Shown here one piece after another: positions 26,209-36,058 of a DNA stretch of 64,000 nt. The notes beneath the pieces are model-generated. The model made no database searches, was not told where the DNA came from, and was given only the letters and a program-made list of their open reading frames with translations. The stretch is from Planctomycetota bacterium. Lineage in GTDB: Bacteria; Planctomycetota; SZUA-567; H5-PLA8. Numbering within the stretch: the first letter of the stretch is position 1; each line of letters opens with the position of its first letter. The position numbers and the translations under genes were made by a program. The stretch is from contig JAOSKN010000003.1 of assembly GCA_027493525.1 (NCBI GenBank), positions 1,922,001 through 1,986,000 of the forward strand, in the 5' to 3' direction.

Positions 26209-28287
26209 ATGGCGCGCGACATCCATCTCGATGAACTGCTGGTCGCTTACCTCGCCGGCGACATCTCCGAGCGGGACTTGGCGGAATTGGAGGGGCGCCT
26301 CGTGGCGGAACCCGCCGCGCGCGCGCGGTTGGCTGAGCTTTGCGAACAGGACCTCGCGCTTCGCCAAGCCCTGTCGTCCACCCGGCTGGCCTCGGACGAA
26401 TCCCAAACAGTCGAAAAGCTGCCTCCGAATCACGAGGACGTGCCGGAACCGGTCGCCGCGCAGGCCAGGCCGGACATTCAGTTCGGCCCGGGCCTCGAGG
26501 AGAAGTCGCGCAGCCGCCGCGCATCTTCGCGCCGAATCGTTCTGCGCCAGTTGCAGTGCAAGCGCGCCGAGGCGGCGCGCGGCCACGGGACCGCGGCGCT
26601 GATCGCCGCCGGCGTCCTGGTCGCGTTCCTGGTCGGGTTGACGATGCTGCGCGCGCCCGAACCCCATCGGCAGGCGCTGGAACAGCGGCAGCAGGAGACG
26701 CTGGAAGCGCATCGCGCCGCGCGCCAGGATCTCAGCAGCCAGCGCGCCGAGGTCGAGAACGCCCAGGCCAAGCTGAAGGAATCGGAGAGCGCGCGCGCCG
26801 TGGCGCGGCGCGAACTCGAACGCCTGCAGGCCGAGCAGGAACGCGTGGCGCAGGCGCAGGCCGTCGAGGAAGAACGCCGCCGCGCGCTGGAAGACCTGGA
26901 AGCCCGCCAGCGCCGCATCCGCGAAGACCTCGCCGCGCGCGAAGCCGCCGAGAAGGAGCTTGAGCGCCGGCTTGCCGAAGCGCGCCAGCGCGCCGAAGAG
27001 GCCGAGCGGCGTGTCGCGGCGATCGAGCGGGAAGCCGAGGAATTGGGCCGCGTCGTCTTCGTCGCCGAGTTGCGTCGTCCGAACGCCGAGGCCCCGCGCC
27101 TGGTCCGCGCCGGCGGCGAGACGCTGCCCTTGCGCGACGGCCTGGAACTGCGCAAGGGCGACCGCATCGAGACGTTCGGCGCCGGCATGGCGCCCGGTGA
27201 GGCCGGCCCGCGGCCGGCGTTGGCCGCGCTCGAGTTCAACACCGGCGCGACGCTCGACTTGGCCGCCGAAACGCGCCTCGAGTGCCTCGGGTACGAGGCG
27301 TTGCGCGCGGACAGCGGTCAGCTTTATGCCAGCGTTCATTCCGCCGCGTCTTTCGAAATCCAGACGGCCTGCGCCACGCTCAAGGCCGAGCGCAGCCGCT
27401 TCGGCCTGCGCATCGGCGCAGACGAATCGGAAGTGCTGGTCGAAGAAGGCGCCGTGACCTTCGGGAACGAACAGGGCCGCGTGAAGCTCCAGGCCCTGCA
27501 GCGCAGCGCCGCGCGCAAGGGCTTCGCGCCTTCTCCGGCGCGCGCGCTGGACCCCGCGGACCTGTGGCGCGGGCGCGCGGCGCGCGCGTACCGGGCCGCG
27601 GTCGTGCAGGCGAACCCGCCCACGCCGAAGGACCTCGTGGCCAACGGGCAGTACCTGCTCAAACTACTTGACCGCGCCGCCGAACAGGGCGCCCGGCTGA
27701 TCGTGCTCCCCGGCAACGCGCTCCATCCGCGTGCGATCGAAGGCAACGGCCGGCCGGGCCCGGAACTGGTCCAGAAGCTCGACGGCCCGTTCCTCAGCGC
27801 CGTGGCGGCACGCGCGAAGCAGCTTAAGGTTGGCGTCGCGCTGGGCGTGTACCTCGAGGAGCCTGACGGCAACCGTTATGTCGCCTGCCTGCTCTACGGA
27901 CCCGATGGCAAGCTTCTGCATAAGCAGTACAAGGTCGCGTTGGCGTCCCGCGAGACCGGCTTCGCGACGCCGGGCCAGGACTTCGCCGCCGCCGACACGC
28001 CCTTCGGCCGCGTAGCGATGATCCATTCCAAGGACGTTCACTCCGGCACGGGGCTCCGCGAAGCCGTCGCGGCGAAGCCGGACCTGTTGCTCGTTGTTAA
28101 CGCCGACCCGGACACTTCGCGTTACTTCGAACTTCTCGCGCCTCTGGCCGCGAAGGATCGCATCGCCGTGCTCATGGCCAACAGCTACTACGACGCCATG
28201 GATGGCTCCGCCGCCTTCCTGCCGGGAGGCGAAGTGCGGAAGAGCGCCGCCGCGGAAGAAAGCGTTTACGTGGACCTGACGAGATAG
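26209..28287 (+). CDS. Membrane anti-sigma/FecR-like protein fused to an inactive nitrilase-fold domain
   Basis: 692 aa. Residues 5-55 resemble the N-terminal anti-sigma segment ('LLVAYLAGDISERDLAELEG'). One membrane helix lies at about 127-147 and a long Glu/Arg/Ala coiled coil at 150-280. A FecR-like beta domain covers about 285-430 ('LRKGDRIETFG', 'LAALEFNTGATLDLAAETRL', 'VLVEEGAVTFGNEQGRVKLQ'). Residues 461-692 follow the nitrilase / carbon-nitrogen hydrolase pattern ('RAAVVQANP', 'GARLIVLPGNALHP', 'GKLLHKQYKVAL', 'PFGRVAMIHSKDV'). The family catalytic Glu is Gly502 and no Cys stands at the nucleophile position (IHS at 605-607), so the enzyme is probably dead and may act as an extracytoplasmic sensor. 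The cognate sigma gene precedes it by 10 bp. Confidence 0.8.
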   Translation: MARDIHLDELLVAYLAGDISERDLAELEGRLVAEPAARARLAELCEQDLALRQALSSTRLASDESQTVEKLPPNHEDVPEPVAAQARPDIQFGPGLEEKSRSRRASSRRIVLRQLQCKRAEAARGHGTAALIAAGVLVAFLVGLTMLRAPEPHRQALEQRQQETLEAHRAARQDLSSQRAEVENAQAKLKESESARAVARRELERLQAEQERVAQAQAVEEERRRALEDLEARQRRIREDLAAREAAEKELERRLAEARQRAEEAERRVAAIEREAEELGRVVFVAELRRPNAEAPRLVRAGGETLPLRDGLELRKGDRIETFGAGMAPGEAGPRPALAALEFNTGATLDLAAETRLECLGYEALRADSGQLYASVHSAASFEIQTACATLKAERSRFGLRIGADESEVLVEEGAVTFGNEQGRVKLQALQRSAARKGFAPSPARALDPADLWRGRAARAYRAAVVQANPPTPKDLVANGQYLLKLLDRAAEQGARLIVLPGNALHPRAIEGNGRPGPELVQKLDGPFLSAVAARAKQLKVGVALGVYLEEPDGNRYVACLLYGPDGKLLHKQYKVALASRETGFATPGQDFAAADTPFGRVAMIHSKDVHSGTGLREAVAAKPDLLLVVNADPDTSRYFELLAPLAAKDRIAVLMANSYYDAMDGSAAFLPGGEVRKSAAAEESVYVDLTR

Positions 28288-28420
28288 CGCGGCCGACCTG
28301 CGCGCCGCGAGCCGAGCCTACGGAAAAGGACGCCGGACCCCCGGTACCACCGGGCGCAAGCGGGGAGCGCTTCCTCGCGCGGGGATATTCTGTCCCCGCA
28401 AGGACGAAAGGATGCCTTAG

Positions 28421-31400
28421 ATGATGCCCAAGGCCCTGACTCGTTTCATGCTCGCCGTACTCCTCGTCTTGCCCTTGGCGCGGGCTGGGACCGTCTTCCC
28501 CGGCGCGGCCTGGGAGACGCGCACGCCCGTCCAGGCCGGCCTGGACGCGGCCAAGCTCGATCAGTTCCGCGCTCTTGCCGGCGGCGGCCCCGGCTGCGTT
28601 ATCAAGGACGGCTATCTGGTCTATTCGTGGGGCACGCAGACGTTGCACGGCGAATGGGCCTCGGCCTCCAAGCCCGTCTACGCCACCTTGATGTTCATGG
28701 CCATCGAGGAAGGCCGCGCCGGCGGCGTCGGCGACTTGGTCAAAGACTACAACTGGAACCTCAGCGCCAAGGACCAGACCATGACGCTCGAGCATCTCGC
28801 CAACATGATCTCCGGCTACGCGCTGCCCGAGAATCCCGGCGCGGCGTGGGGCTACAACGACTACGGGATCAAGCTCTGGGCGCTCACGCTCCTCAACCGC
28901 ATGTACGGCGCCGACGCCGCCAGCGACGCGGAGACCGAAGCCGTCTTCCTCGCCGCCAACCGCTTCGGCCCGCTCCAGTTTCAGGACGGCGACGTGCTGA
29001 CGATCAAGAACGGCGCGCCGCGGATCAACATGACGCCGCGAGACTTCTGCCGCGTCGGCTGGTTCTGGCTCAACAGGGGCCGCTGGAACGGCGCGCAGCT
29101 CGTTCCGCAAAGCTACTTCGACAACTACATGAAGCCCATCGTCCCCGCGGGACTCCCCCGCACCGCCGGCGGGACCAACGACTACCTGGGGATCGGCTCC
29201 CATGGCGGCGGCTCCAACCAGACCGCGCTGGGGCCGGGCATCTACGGGTACGCCTGGTGGCACAACCCCAACCGGCAGACGTGGCCCGACGCGCCGGCCG
29301 ATACGTTCCAGGCCAACGGCCACTGGAACAAGGAGGTCCTGACCGTCATCCCCAGCCTGGGTATCGTCGCCGCCTGGCGCGGCGGGACCGGCGCGCCCAC
29401 CGATTCGTTCGCCGGCCCGATGAACTTGGTCCTCAAACCGCTCGTCGAGTCCGTCCAGGCCGCGCCCGCCAACCAGGCGCCGAGCGTGGACGCCGGCCCC
29501 GATCGCACGGTCACGCTCCCCGTCTCCGCGTCGCTCGACGGCGCCGTCAGCGACGACGGCCTCCCCAATCCGCCCGGCACGGCGACCGTTATGTGGTTCA
29601 AGCAAAGCGGCCCCGGCACGGTCACGTTCGGCAATGCGAACGCAGTGGATACCACGGCCAGTTTCTCGGCGGCCGGCACGTACGTGCTGAAGCTGGAGGC
29701 CGGCGACGGCGAACTCTCCGCGAGCGATACCGTCACCGTCACGGTGAATCCCGCGCCGCCGTCCGGTCCGTTGCCCGGGCAAATCATCGTCCATCCCGAC
29801 ACGCCGCGCTGGCTGGCCTACAACCGCGATAACGACGGCGACGGCAAACCGGACCCCTTCTTCATGTGCGGTCCAGGCGATCCCGAGGACTTCCTCTACC
29901 GCGGCGCGCGCAACGCCGACGGCACGCGCAGCGGCGACCAGTTGACCCTGATCGACAAAATAATCGGCACCGGCGCCAACTGTATCTATTTCCAGGCCGT
30001 CCGTTCCCACGGCGGCGATGGCGCGGCCGACCACAACCCCTTCGAAGGCTCCGATCCCAACAACGCGCTCGATCCCGACATCCTCAACCAATGGGAGCTC
30101 TGGTTCGACGCGATGGACGATAACGGTATCGTGATCTACTTCTTCTTCTTCGACGACAGCGCCGGGTTCGCCGCCGCGCGCGAAGATTACATGCTTTGCG
30201 AACTCGTCAACCGCTTCGAGCACCACAAGCACTTGGTCTGGTGCATCGCCGAGGAGTACCAGGAACAGTTCACCGCCGCGCGCGTCTCGGAATTGGCCGC
30301 CATCGTCCGCGCCGAAGACGACCACGACCACCCCATCGCCGTCCACAAGCTCTCCGGACTGAGCTTCAGCGAGTTCGCCGACGACCCCAACATCGACCAG
30401 TTCGCGATCCAGTACAACCAGGGCGCCGCCGACTCGCTGCATGCCGGCATGGTCACCGCCTGGGACAACGCCGCCGGCAAGTACAACCTCAACATGTCAG
30501 AGGCCGCGAGTTACGGAACCGGCGCCACGGCGCGCCTGAAGGATTGGGCCTGCGCGATGGGTGGCGCGTACGTCATGCGGCTGGGGATGGACATCGCCTC
30601 GACTTCCGTCTCGGACCTCCAGGATTGCGGCCGGCTGCGCGCGTTCTTCGAGTCCTTCGACGTCTCCGCCCTGGCGCCGCACGACGAACTGAAGCATGGC
30701 GGCACCCAATACGTTTTGGCCAACCCCGGCGCGGCGTATGCGGCCTACGCCTCGAATCTCAGCGGGAGCTTGGGGTTGAAGAGCCTGACGTCGGGAACCT
30801 ATACGCTCAAGTGGCTCGATTGCGTCACCGGCGCGAGCGTCACGCAGAACGGCGTCGGCGTGGCCGCCGGCGACCAGACCTTCGCGAAGCCCGGCGGGAT
30901 CGGCAACGAGCTGGCGCTCTACCTCAAGCGCACCGGCGGCGGCGCCAACGCCGCGCCCACCGCGCTGCCGCAGAACGTGAGCGTCGCGTACCAGACCGCA
31001 CAAGCGATCGCCCTGACGTATACGGATCCCGACGGCCCCGGCCCGTACACGTTCGCGATCGCGAGCGGACCGGCGCACGGCGCGCTGAGCGGCAACGGCG
31101 CGAATCGAACCTACGCGCCGGCGGCCGGCTACAGCGGCCCCGACAGCTTCGCCTTCACGGTCCACGACGGGCTGGCGACCTCTGCCGCGGCGACGGTCTC
31201 GATCACGGTCCAGGCGCCGGGCAATGCCGCGCCCGTCGCGAACAACCAGAGCTTATCGACGCCGCAAGGCACGCCGGTCACGATGAGCCTTTCGTACTCC
31301 GATCCGGACGGCCCCGGCCCGTACACGGTCACGATTCTTTCGCAGCCGACCCACGGTTCGCTCGGCGGCGCCGGCAACGACCGCACGTACACGCCCGCCG

Positions 31401-34400
31401 CCGGCTACACGGGCGCGGACAATTTCACCTGGCGCGTGAACGATGGCCTCGCGAACAGCAACACCGCCACCGTCTCCCTTGCCGTGACCGCGCCGCCGGC
31501 AGCCGGCTTGCTCGCGCATTGGAAGTTCGACGAGACCTCCGGCACGGTCGCGGCCGACGCCACGGGCAACGGCTGGACGGGCACGCTCGTCAACGGGCCA
31601 ACCTGGACGGCGGGGCAGGTGAGCGGTGGGTTGCAGTTCGACGGGAGCAACGACCGCGTCTCCGTCGCGGGGACTTTCGCGCCGCCGGCCAAGGGCACCG
31701 TCGCGTTCTGGGCCATGGTTACGATCGACGGCGCGCGCCAGCGCATCCTGGGCGGGCACGACGCATGGGAAATCACCATCGAGAGCAACGGAAAGCTTGC
31801 CAACCAACTCAACTCCGCCGGGAGCAACACGCTCCAGAGCGCCGCGAGCGTGCCCAACGGCCAGTGGCTTCATGTCGCCTGCACCTACGACAGCGCGAGC
31901 AACGCGCGGCAGACGTATTTCAACGGTTCGCTCGACGCCTCGAGCACGAACCACGACAACACCGGCCCCGGATCGTTTGCGCTCACGCTGGGCACGCGGA
32001 CCGGCGCGAGCGATTACTTCTCCGGCGTGCTCGATGACGTGCGCATTTACGACCGCGTACTAAGCGCCGCCGAGATCGCCGCGCTCGCGAATACGCCCCC
32101 GCCGAACCAGCCGCCCGCGATCGAGTCCGGAGCCTGGGCGAACCCGAATCCCGTGACGCTGCCGGCGACGACCGCCGTCAACGTGGTCGCCAGCGACCCC
32201 GACGGCGGCCCGCAGCCGTTGGCGTATACGTGGTCGAAGGTAAGCGGTCCGGGCTCGGTGGGCTTCACGCCGAACGGGAGCGTTTCGGCCAGCCAGAGCA
32301 CCGCGTCTTTTTCGGCCGCCGGCGAATACACGCTGCGTGTCAGCGTCTCCGACGGCGAGGCGACCGTCACCGACGATGTGGTTGTCGCCGTCAACCCCGC
32401 CCCGCCCTCCAACACCGCGCCCGACGTCGGCGCGGGGCCGGATCTCGTTCTCACATTGCCCGCCAGCGCCTCGCTCGGCGGCTCGGTCGGCGACGACGGA
32501 CTGCCCAATCCGCCCGGTGCGGTCACGGTGACCTGGTCCAAGCTCAGCGGACCCGGCGCGGTTACGTTCGGCAATGCGAATGCGATCGCTACGAGCGCCT
32601 CCTTTAGTGTTGCGGGCACGTACACGCTGCGCCTGACGGCGTCCGATTCGCAGCTCTCTGCGAGCGATGACGTGACCGTCATCGTCAACCCCGCGCCGCC
32701 GGTCAACGCCGCGCCGGCCGTCAGCGCCGGTCCCGACTTGGCCGTCACGCTCCCGGCGAGCGCCACGCTGGACGGAGCCGTGAGCGACGACGGGCTGCCG
32801 AATCCTCCTAGCGCGGTAAGCGTCGCATGGGCGAAGGTGAGCGGCCCCGGCACGGTAAGCTTCGGGAACTCGAACGCGGTGGACACGACGGCGACCTTTT
32901 CGGCGCCGGGCGGCTATATACTGCGCCTGACGGCCTCCGACTCGCAGCTTTCGGCAAGCGACGAGGTGTTCGTCGCCGTGGACGCGATGCCCGTCTCCAG
33001 CCTGATCGCCAACGTCGTCGCCAGCACCGGCACGGCGTACGAAGTGGACACCCTTGCCGCCGGCAAACTCGTCTACGTGGACCGCGCTTTCACGTTCACC
33101 AACGTGCCGGCGGCGTACGCCGGCCAGGAGTTCATTCGCACGGCGAACAACGACAAGACCGTGAACGCCGCGAACTATCTGACCTTCACGCTCACCGCCG
33201 CCGCGAGCGTCTACGTCGCCTACGACGTGCGCGCGAGTTCGGCGCCGTCCTTCATCGATGGATCCTGGACAACCGTCGCCGACACGCTTGGCACCAGCGA
33301 TGTCTCCCGCGTGCTGTACCGGAAGGATTTCGCCGCGGGCACGGTGGTGCTGGGAGGTAACCAGCAGGGCGGTCCCACGGGCGCGGGAAGCAATTACAAC
33401 GTGCTCGCTATCGCCGGCGGCTCGCCGCCTCCCCCTCCGAATCAGCCTCCGCAGATCACGAGCGTCGCCGCGTCGCCCAACCCCGTTACGCTGCCGGCCG
33501 GCGTTATGCTCGGCGCGAGCGCCGTCGATCCCGACGGCGGGCCTGCGCCGCTGAGCTACGTCTGGTCGCAACTGAGCGGCCCCGGCACGGTCAGCTTCGT
33601 CGGCGCCAACGCCGCGAGCGCGAGCGCGAGTTTCTTCGCCGCGGGGACGTATGTGCTGCGCGTCACGGTCTCTGACGGCATGGCCAGCGCGTACGCCGAC
33701 GTGAGCGTGGACGCGAATCCCGAGCCGCCGCCTCCGCCGCCCGCCGGCTTCGAACTGGCCGTGGCCTTCGTCTCGACCGGCAAGGCGTACGATCTGTCCG
33801 TCGCCGAAGCCGGCGGGCTGATCTACATCGACCGCAGCTACACGATCGCGAGTTTGAGCGCCGCGCTCGGAGGCGCCGCGCTGATCCGCACGGCCAACAA
33901 CGATAAGAACGTAGCCGTGAACCCGCATCTCACCTTTACGATCAGCCAGGCCGCGACGGTCTACGTGGGATACGACAAGCGTGCGACAGCGCTTCCCGCG
34001 TGGCTCGACGGGAGTTGGACGCTGACGGGCGAGAGCCTTGCGAGCACCGACGGCGCGGCCGGCCCGATGCGCGTCTATGCGAAGAGCTTCCCCGCCGGCA
34101 GCGTGACGCTGGGCGGGAACAAGCACGGGGGGAACACCGGCGCGGGGAGCCACTACGTCGTGATCGTGGCGCCAAGCGCGAGCGGCGCGGGCGACGGCGT
34201 CGGCAGCCGCGCGGCGGCCGGCGCGAGGGGCTTCGAGCCCGCGCGCCTGTGGTGGCACGACGGGGACCGTGACGGCGACGGTCTGCTGGACGTCTTCGAA
34301 CTCGCGCGCGGCCTGAATCCGGACGCCATCGACAGCGACGGCGACGGCAATTCCGACGAACACGAGAGCCTCGCCGGCCGGCCGCTTTTCGAAGTCCAGG

Positions 34401-34714
34401 ACCTCGACGCGGAAGACGGGGTCGTGGACCTGGGCTCGTTCCCGATCCGCACGAGGATCGTACTGAACGTCGCACGCCCGGCGGCTTTCGCCGAACTGCG
34501 CGCGGTCGTCTGGCGGCCGCTCGACAAGCGCGTCATGCCGCGCGCCCTGCGCATCGCGCGCGACCGGCTGGTGGCCAATGTGCGGCTCCCGGGCGAATAC
34601 GTCTTCAGCATGCTCGCGCGTGCGCGCGTGGTCGTGACGGATCCCGTAACGCACAAGCGCCGCGCGCAGTGGCTTGAAGTCCGGCGCACGTTCAGGCTGA
34701 CGATTGTCGAGTGA
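28421..34714 (+). CDS. Giant secreted multidomain protein: serine beta-lactamase-like, PKD, glycosidase-like, LamG and repeat domains
   Basis: 2097 aa with a signal peptide. Residues about 30-340 look like a class C beta-lactamase/serine hydrolase with S-A-S-K (81-84) as the SxxK motif. A PKD-type domain follows (about 350-440). A TIM-barrel-like segment covers about 450-840 ('IVIYFFFFDDSAGFAAARED', 'HLVWCIAEEYQEQF'). Next are two Big_9-like repeats, a LamG-type domain ('LLAHWKFDETSGTVAADATG', 'DDVRIYDRVLSAAEIAAL') and three PKD-like repeats. A module 'LIANVVASTGTAYEVDTL' / 'RTANNDKTVNAANYLTF' occurs twice, with another PKD-like repeat between the copies. A calcium-binding thrombospondin-3-like stretch ('DGDRDGDGLLDVFELARGLN') follows near the end. 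It is likely an exported adhesive polysaccharide-active protein; exact domain borders are approximate. Confidence 0.7.
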   Translation: MMPKALTRFMLAVLLVLPLARAGTVFPGAAWETRTPVQAGLDAAKLDQFRALAGGGPGCVIKDGYLVYSWGTQTLHGEWASASKPVYATLMFMAIEEGRAGGVGDLVKDYNWNLSAKDQTMTLEHLANMISGYALPENPGAAWGYNDYGIKLWALTLLNRMYGADAASDAETEAVFLAANRFGPLQFQDGDVLTIKNGAPRINMTPRDFCRVGWFWLNRGRWNGAQLVPQSYFDNYMKPIVPAGLPRTAGGTNDYLGIGSHGGGSNQTALGPGIYGYAWWHNPNRQTWPDAPADTFQANGHWNKEVLTVIPSLGIVAAWRGGTGAPTDSFAGPMNLVLKPLVESVQAAPANQAPSVDAGPDRTVTLPVSASLDGAVSDDGLPNPPGTATVMWFKQSGPGTVTFGNANAVDTTASFSAAGTYVLKLEAGDGELSASDTVTVTVNPAPPSGPLPGQIIVHPDTPRWLAYNRDNDGDGKPDPFFMCGPGDPEDFLYRGARNADGTRSGDQLTLIDKIIGTGANCIYFQAVRSHGGDGAADHNPFEGSDPNNALDPDILNQWELWFDAMDDNGIVIYFFFFDDSAGFAAAREDYMLCELVNRFEHHKHLVWCIAEEYQEQFTAARVSELAAIVRAEDDHDHPIAVHKLSGLSFSEFADDPNIDQFAIQYNQGAADSLHAGMVTAWDNAAGKYNLNMSEAASYGTGATARLKDWACAMGGAYVMRLGMDIASTSVSDLQDCGRLRAFFESFDVSALAPHDELKHGGTQYVLANPGAAYAAYASNLSGSLGLKSLTSGTYTLKWLDCVTGASVTQNGVGVAAGDQTFAKPGGIGNELALYLKRTGGGANAAPTALPQNVSVAYQTAQAIALTYTDPDGPGPYTFAIASGPAHGALSGNGANRTYAPAAGYSGPDSFAFTVHDGLATSAAATVSITVQAPGNAAPVANNQSLSTPQGTPVTMSLSYSDPDGPGPYTVTILSQPTHGSLGGAGNDRTYTPAAGYTGADNFTWRVNDGLANSNTATVSLAVTAPPAAGLLAHWKFDETSGTVAADATGNGWTGTLVNGPTWTAGQVSGGLQFDGSNDRVSVAGTFAPPAKGTVAFWAMVTIDGARQRILGGHDAWEITIESNGKLANQLNSAGSNTLQSAASVPNGQWLHVACTYDSASNARQTYFNGSLDASSTNHDNTGPGSFALTLGTRTGASDYFSGVLDDVRIYDRVLSAAEIAALANTPPPNQPPAIESGAWANPNPVTLPATTAVNVVASDPDGGPQPLAYTWSKVSGPGSVGFTPNGSVSASQSTASFSAAGEYTLRVSVSDGEATVTDDVVVAVNPAPPSNTAPDVGAGPDLVLTLPASASLGGSVGDDGLPNPPGAVTVTWSKLSGPGAVTFGNANAIATSASFSVAGTYTLRLTASDSQLSASDDVTVIVNPAPPVNAAPAVSAGPDLAVTLPASATLDGAVSDDGLPNPPSAVSVAWAKVSGPGTVSFGNSNAVDTTATFSAPGGYILRLTASDSQLSASDEVFVAVDAMPVSSLIANVVASTGTAYEVDTLAAGKLVYVDRAFTFTNVPAAYAGQEFIRTANNDKTVNAANYLTFTLTAAASVYVAYDVRASSAPSFIDGSWTTVADTLGTSDVSRVLYRKDFAAGTVVLGGNQQGGPTGAGSNYNVLAIAGGSPPPPPNQPPQITSVAASPNPVTLPAGVMLGASAVDPDGGPAPLSYVWSQLSGPGTVSFVGANAASASASFFAAGTYVLRVTVSDGMASAYADVSVDANPEPPPPPPAGFELAVAFVSTGKAYDLSVAEAGGLIYIDRSYTIASLSAALGGAALIRTANNDKNVAVNPHLTFTISQAATVYVGYDKRATALPAWLDGSWTLTGESLASTDGAAGPMRVYAKSFPAGSVTLGGNKHGGNTGAGSHYVVIVAPSASGAGDGVGSRAAAGARGFEPARLWWHDGDRDGDGLLDVFELARGLNPDAIDSDGDGNSDEHESLAGRPLFEVQDLDAEDGVVDLGSFPIRTRIVLNVARPAAFAELRAVVWRPLDKRVMPRALRIARDRLVANVRLPGEYVFSMLARARVVVTDPVTHKRRAQWLEVRRTFRLTIVE

Positions 34715-34724
34715 CCACGAGAGG

Positions 34725-36029
34725 TCATGCGCGGCCGACGGGCCGGTCCAGTTCCAGCTCCAGCACCGTGACGGGAGCCTCGCGCCCGCCCGCGGGGAGG
34801 CGGATCGAAACGCTCGACGCGCTCTGCTCGAAGCCCAACGCCGCGCCGCCGAGCTGGCGGCACGCGAGGATCTTCCGCTCGAGCGCCGGCAGCGGCAGCG
34901 TCTCGCGATCCTCGCCGGGCAGGACATGGACGTACACGGAACGCGCGCGGCAAGTCGAGCCGTAGCGGTCCTCGACCGGCTCGAACGGCCCTGCGCGCGT
35001 GCCGTAGATGCTCTTCCCGTACCGCTCCATCCAGGCGCCGACTTCGCGCAGCCGCTCGACATGCGCCGGGGGAATCTCGCCGTCGGCGTCGGGCCCCACG
35101 TTCAACAGCACGTTGCCGCCGCGATTCACAACATTGACCAGCATCAGGATGACCTCGTCGCGCGTCATCAGGTCCTGCTCGCGGTTGAAGCCCCAACTGG
35201 GCCGGTTCAGGTTGAGGCACTTCTCCCACGGCCAGTCGATGATCGGGCCGGCCGCGCGGTGCCCGCCTTCGTCGGTGCCGAAGTCGCCTTCCCAGCCCGA
35301 GCGCGGGCTGATCACGATCTTCGGCTGATGCCGGCGCGCCATCTCGTTCAACTTGACCGGCTCCCAGAGCCACGCGGCGTCGGCGTCCGTGCCCTTGTGG
35401 GCGAGCCACGCGCCGTCGTACCAGAGGATGTCGATCGTGCCGTACTTCGTCGTCAACTCTTCGACCTGGCCGTGGCACTGCCGCTTCATCAGTTGCGCGT
35501 TCTCGGGGAACTCATCCGGCTTGAAGTACCCCGGGAAGCGCCAGTCCATCGGCGAGTAGTACAGCCCCGCGCGCATCCCGGCTTCGTGGCAGGCCTGCGT
35601 GTACTCGGCGACGAAATCGCGCCGCGCCGCGGTGCGCGTGCTGCAATAGTTTCCGTAAGAGGCCGGACTGTCCCAGAGCGCGAAGCCGTCGTGGTGCCGC
35701 GCGGTCAGGACCATGTAGCGCATCCCGGCGTCCTGCGCGGCCCGCACCCAGGCGCGCGCATCGAACTTGCGCGGCCTGAACTGCTCCGCATACTTCGCGT
35801 ACTCTTCCTTTGAGATCCCGCTGAAGTGCAAGTACCACTCCCCGTCGGCGGGGATCGCGTACAGGCCCCAGTGGATGAACATCCCGAAGCGCGCGTCGCG
35901 CCACCAGGCAAGGTCTTCGGGCGACAGGCGCAGTCCCTCGCCTTTAATGCCGCCCCGGCGTTGGAAGTCGACATTGTTCTTCAGCTTCGAGGCCAGTTCG
36001 TCGCCGGTCAGGGTTTCGACTTCGCTCAT
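34725..36029 (-). CDS. Alpha-L-fucosidase, GH29
   Basis: 434 aa from ATG at 36029 with AAAGGG upstream. The GH29 pattern is complete: 'WWRDARFGMFIHWGLYAIPA', 'AGMRYMVLTARHHDGFALWD', 'MRAGLYYSPMDWRFPGYF' and 'YGTIDILWYDGAW', the last carrying the expected nucleophile aspartate. The C-terminal part ends with a short beta domain. No signal peptide is visible, so the enzyme is probably cytoplasmic or exported by another route. It cleaves terminal alpha-L-fucose from glycans in characterised relatives. It is the last gene of a leftward run with the two beta-helix proteins, 29 bp after the nearer one. Confidence 0.9.
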   Translation of the reverse strand: MSEVETLTGDELASKLKNNVDFQRRGGIKGEGLRLSPEDLAWWRDARFGMFIHWGLYAIPADGEWYLHFSGISKEEYAKYAEQFRPRKFDARAWVRAAQDAGMRYMVLTARHHDGFALWDSPASYGNYCSTRTAARRDFVAEYTQACHEAGMRAGLYYSPMDWRFPGYFKPDEFPENAQLMKRQCHGQVEELTTKYGTIDILWYDGAWLAHKGTDADAAWLWEPVKLNEMARRHQPKIVISPRSGWEGDFGTDEGGHRAAGPIIDWPWEKCLNLNRPSWGFNREQDLMTRDEVILMLVNVVNRGGNVLLNVGPDADGEIPPAHVERLREVGAWMERYGKSIYGTRAGPFEPVEDRYGSTCRARSVYVHVLPGEDRETLPLPALERKILACRQLGGAALGFEQSASSVSIRLPAGGREAPVTVLELELDRPVGRA

Positions 36030-36058
36030 GGCACGCCCTTTCGCTTGGGAATCGGAGG

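Noticed and set aside
34712-34727. TGACC-N6-GGTCA inverted repeat between convergent genes as a bidirectional terminator.
   Set aside because: The arms consist largely of the two stop codons and the stem is only five bases without a U-tract.
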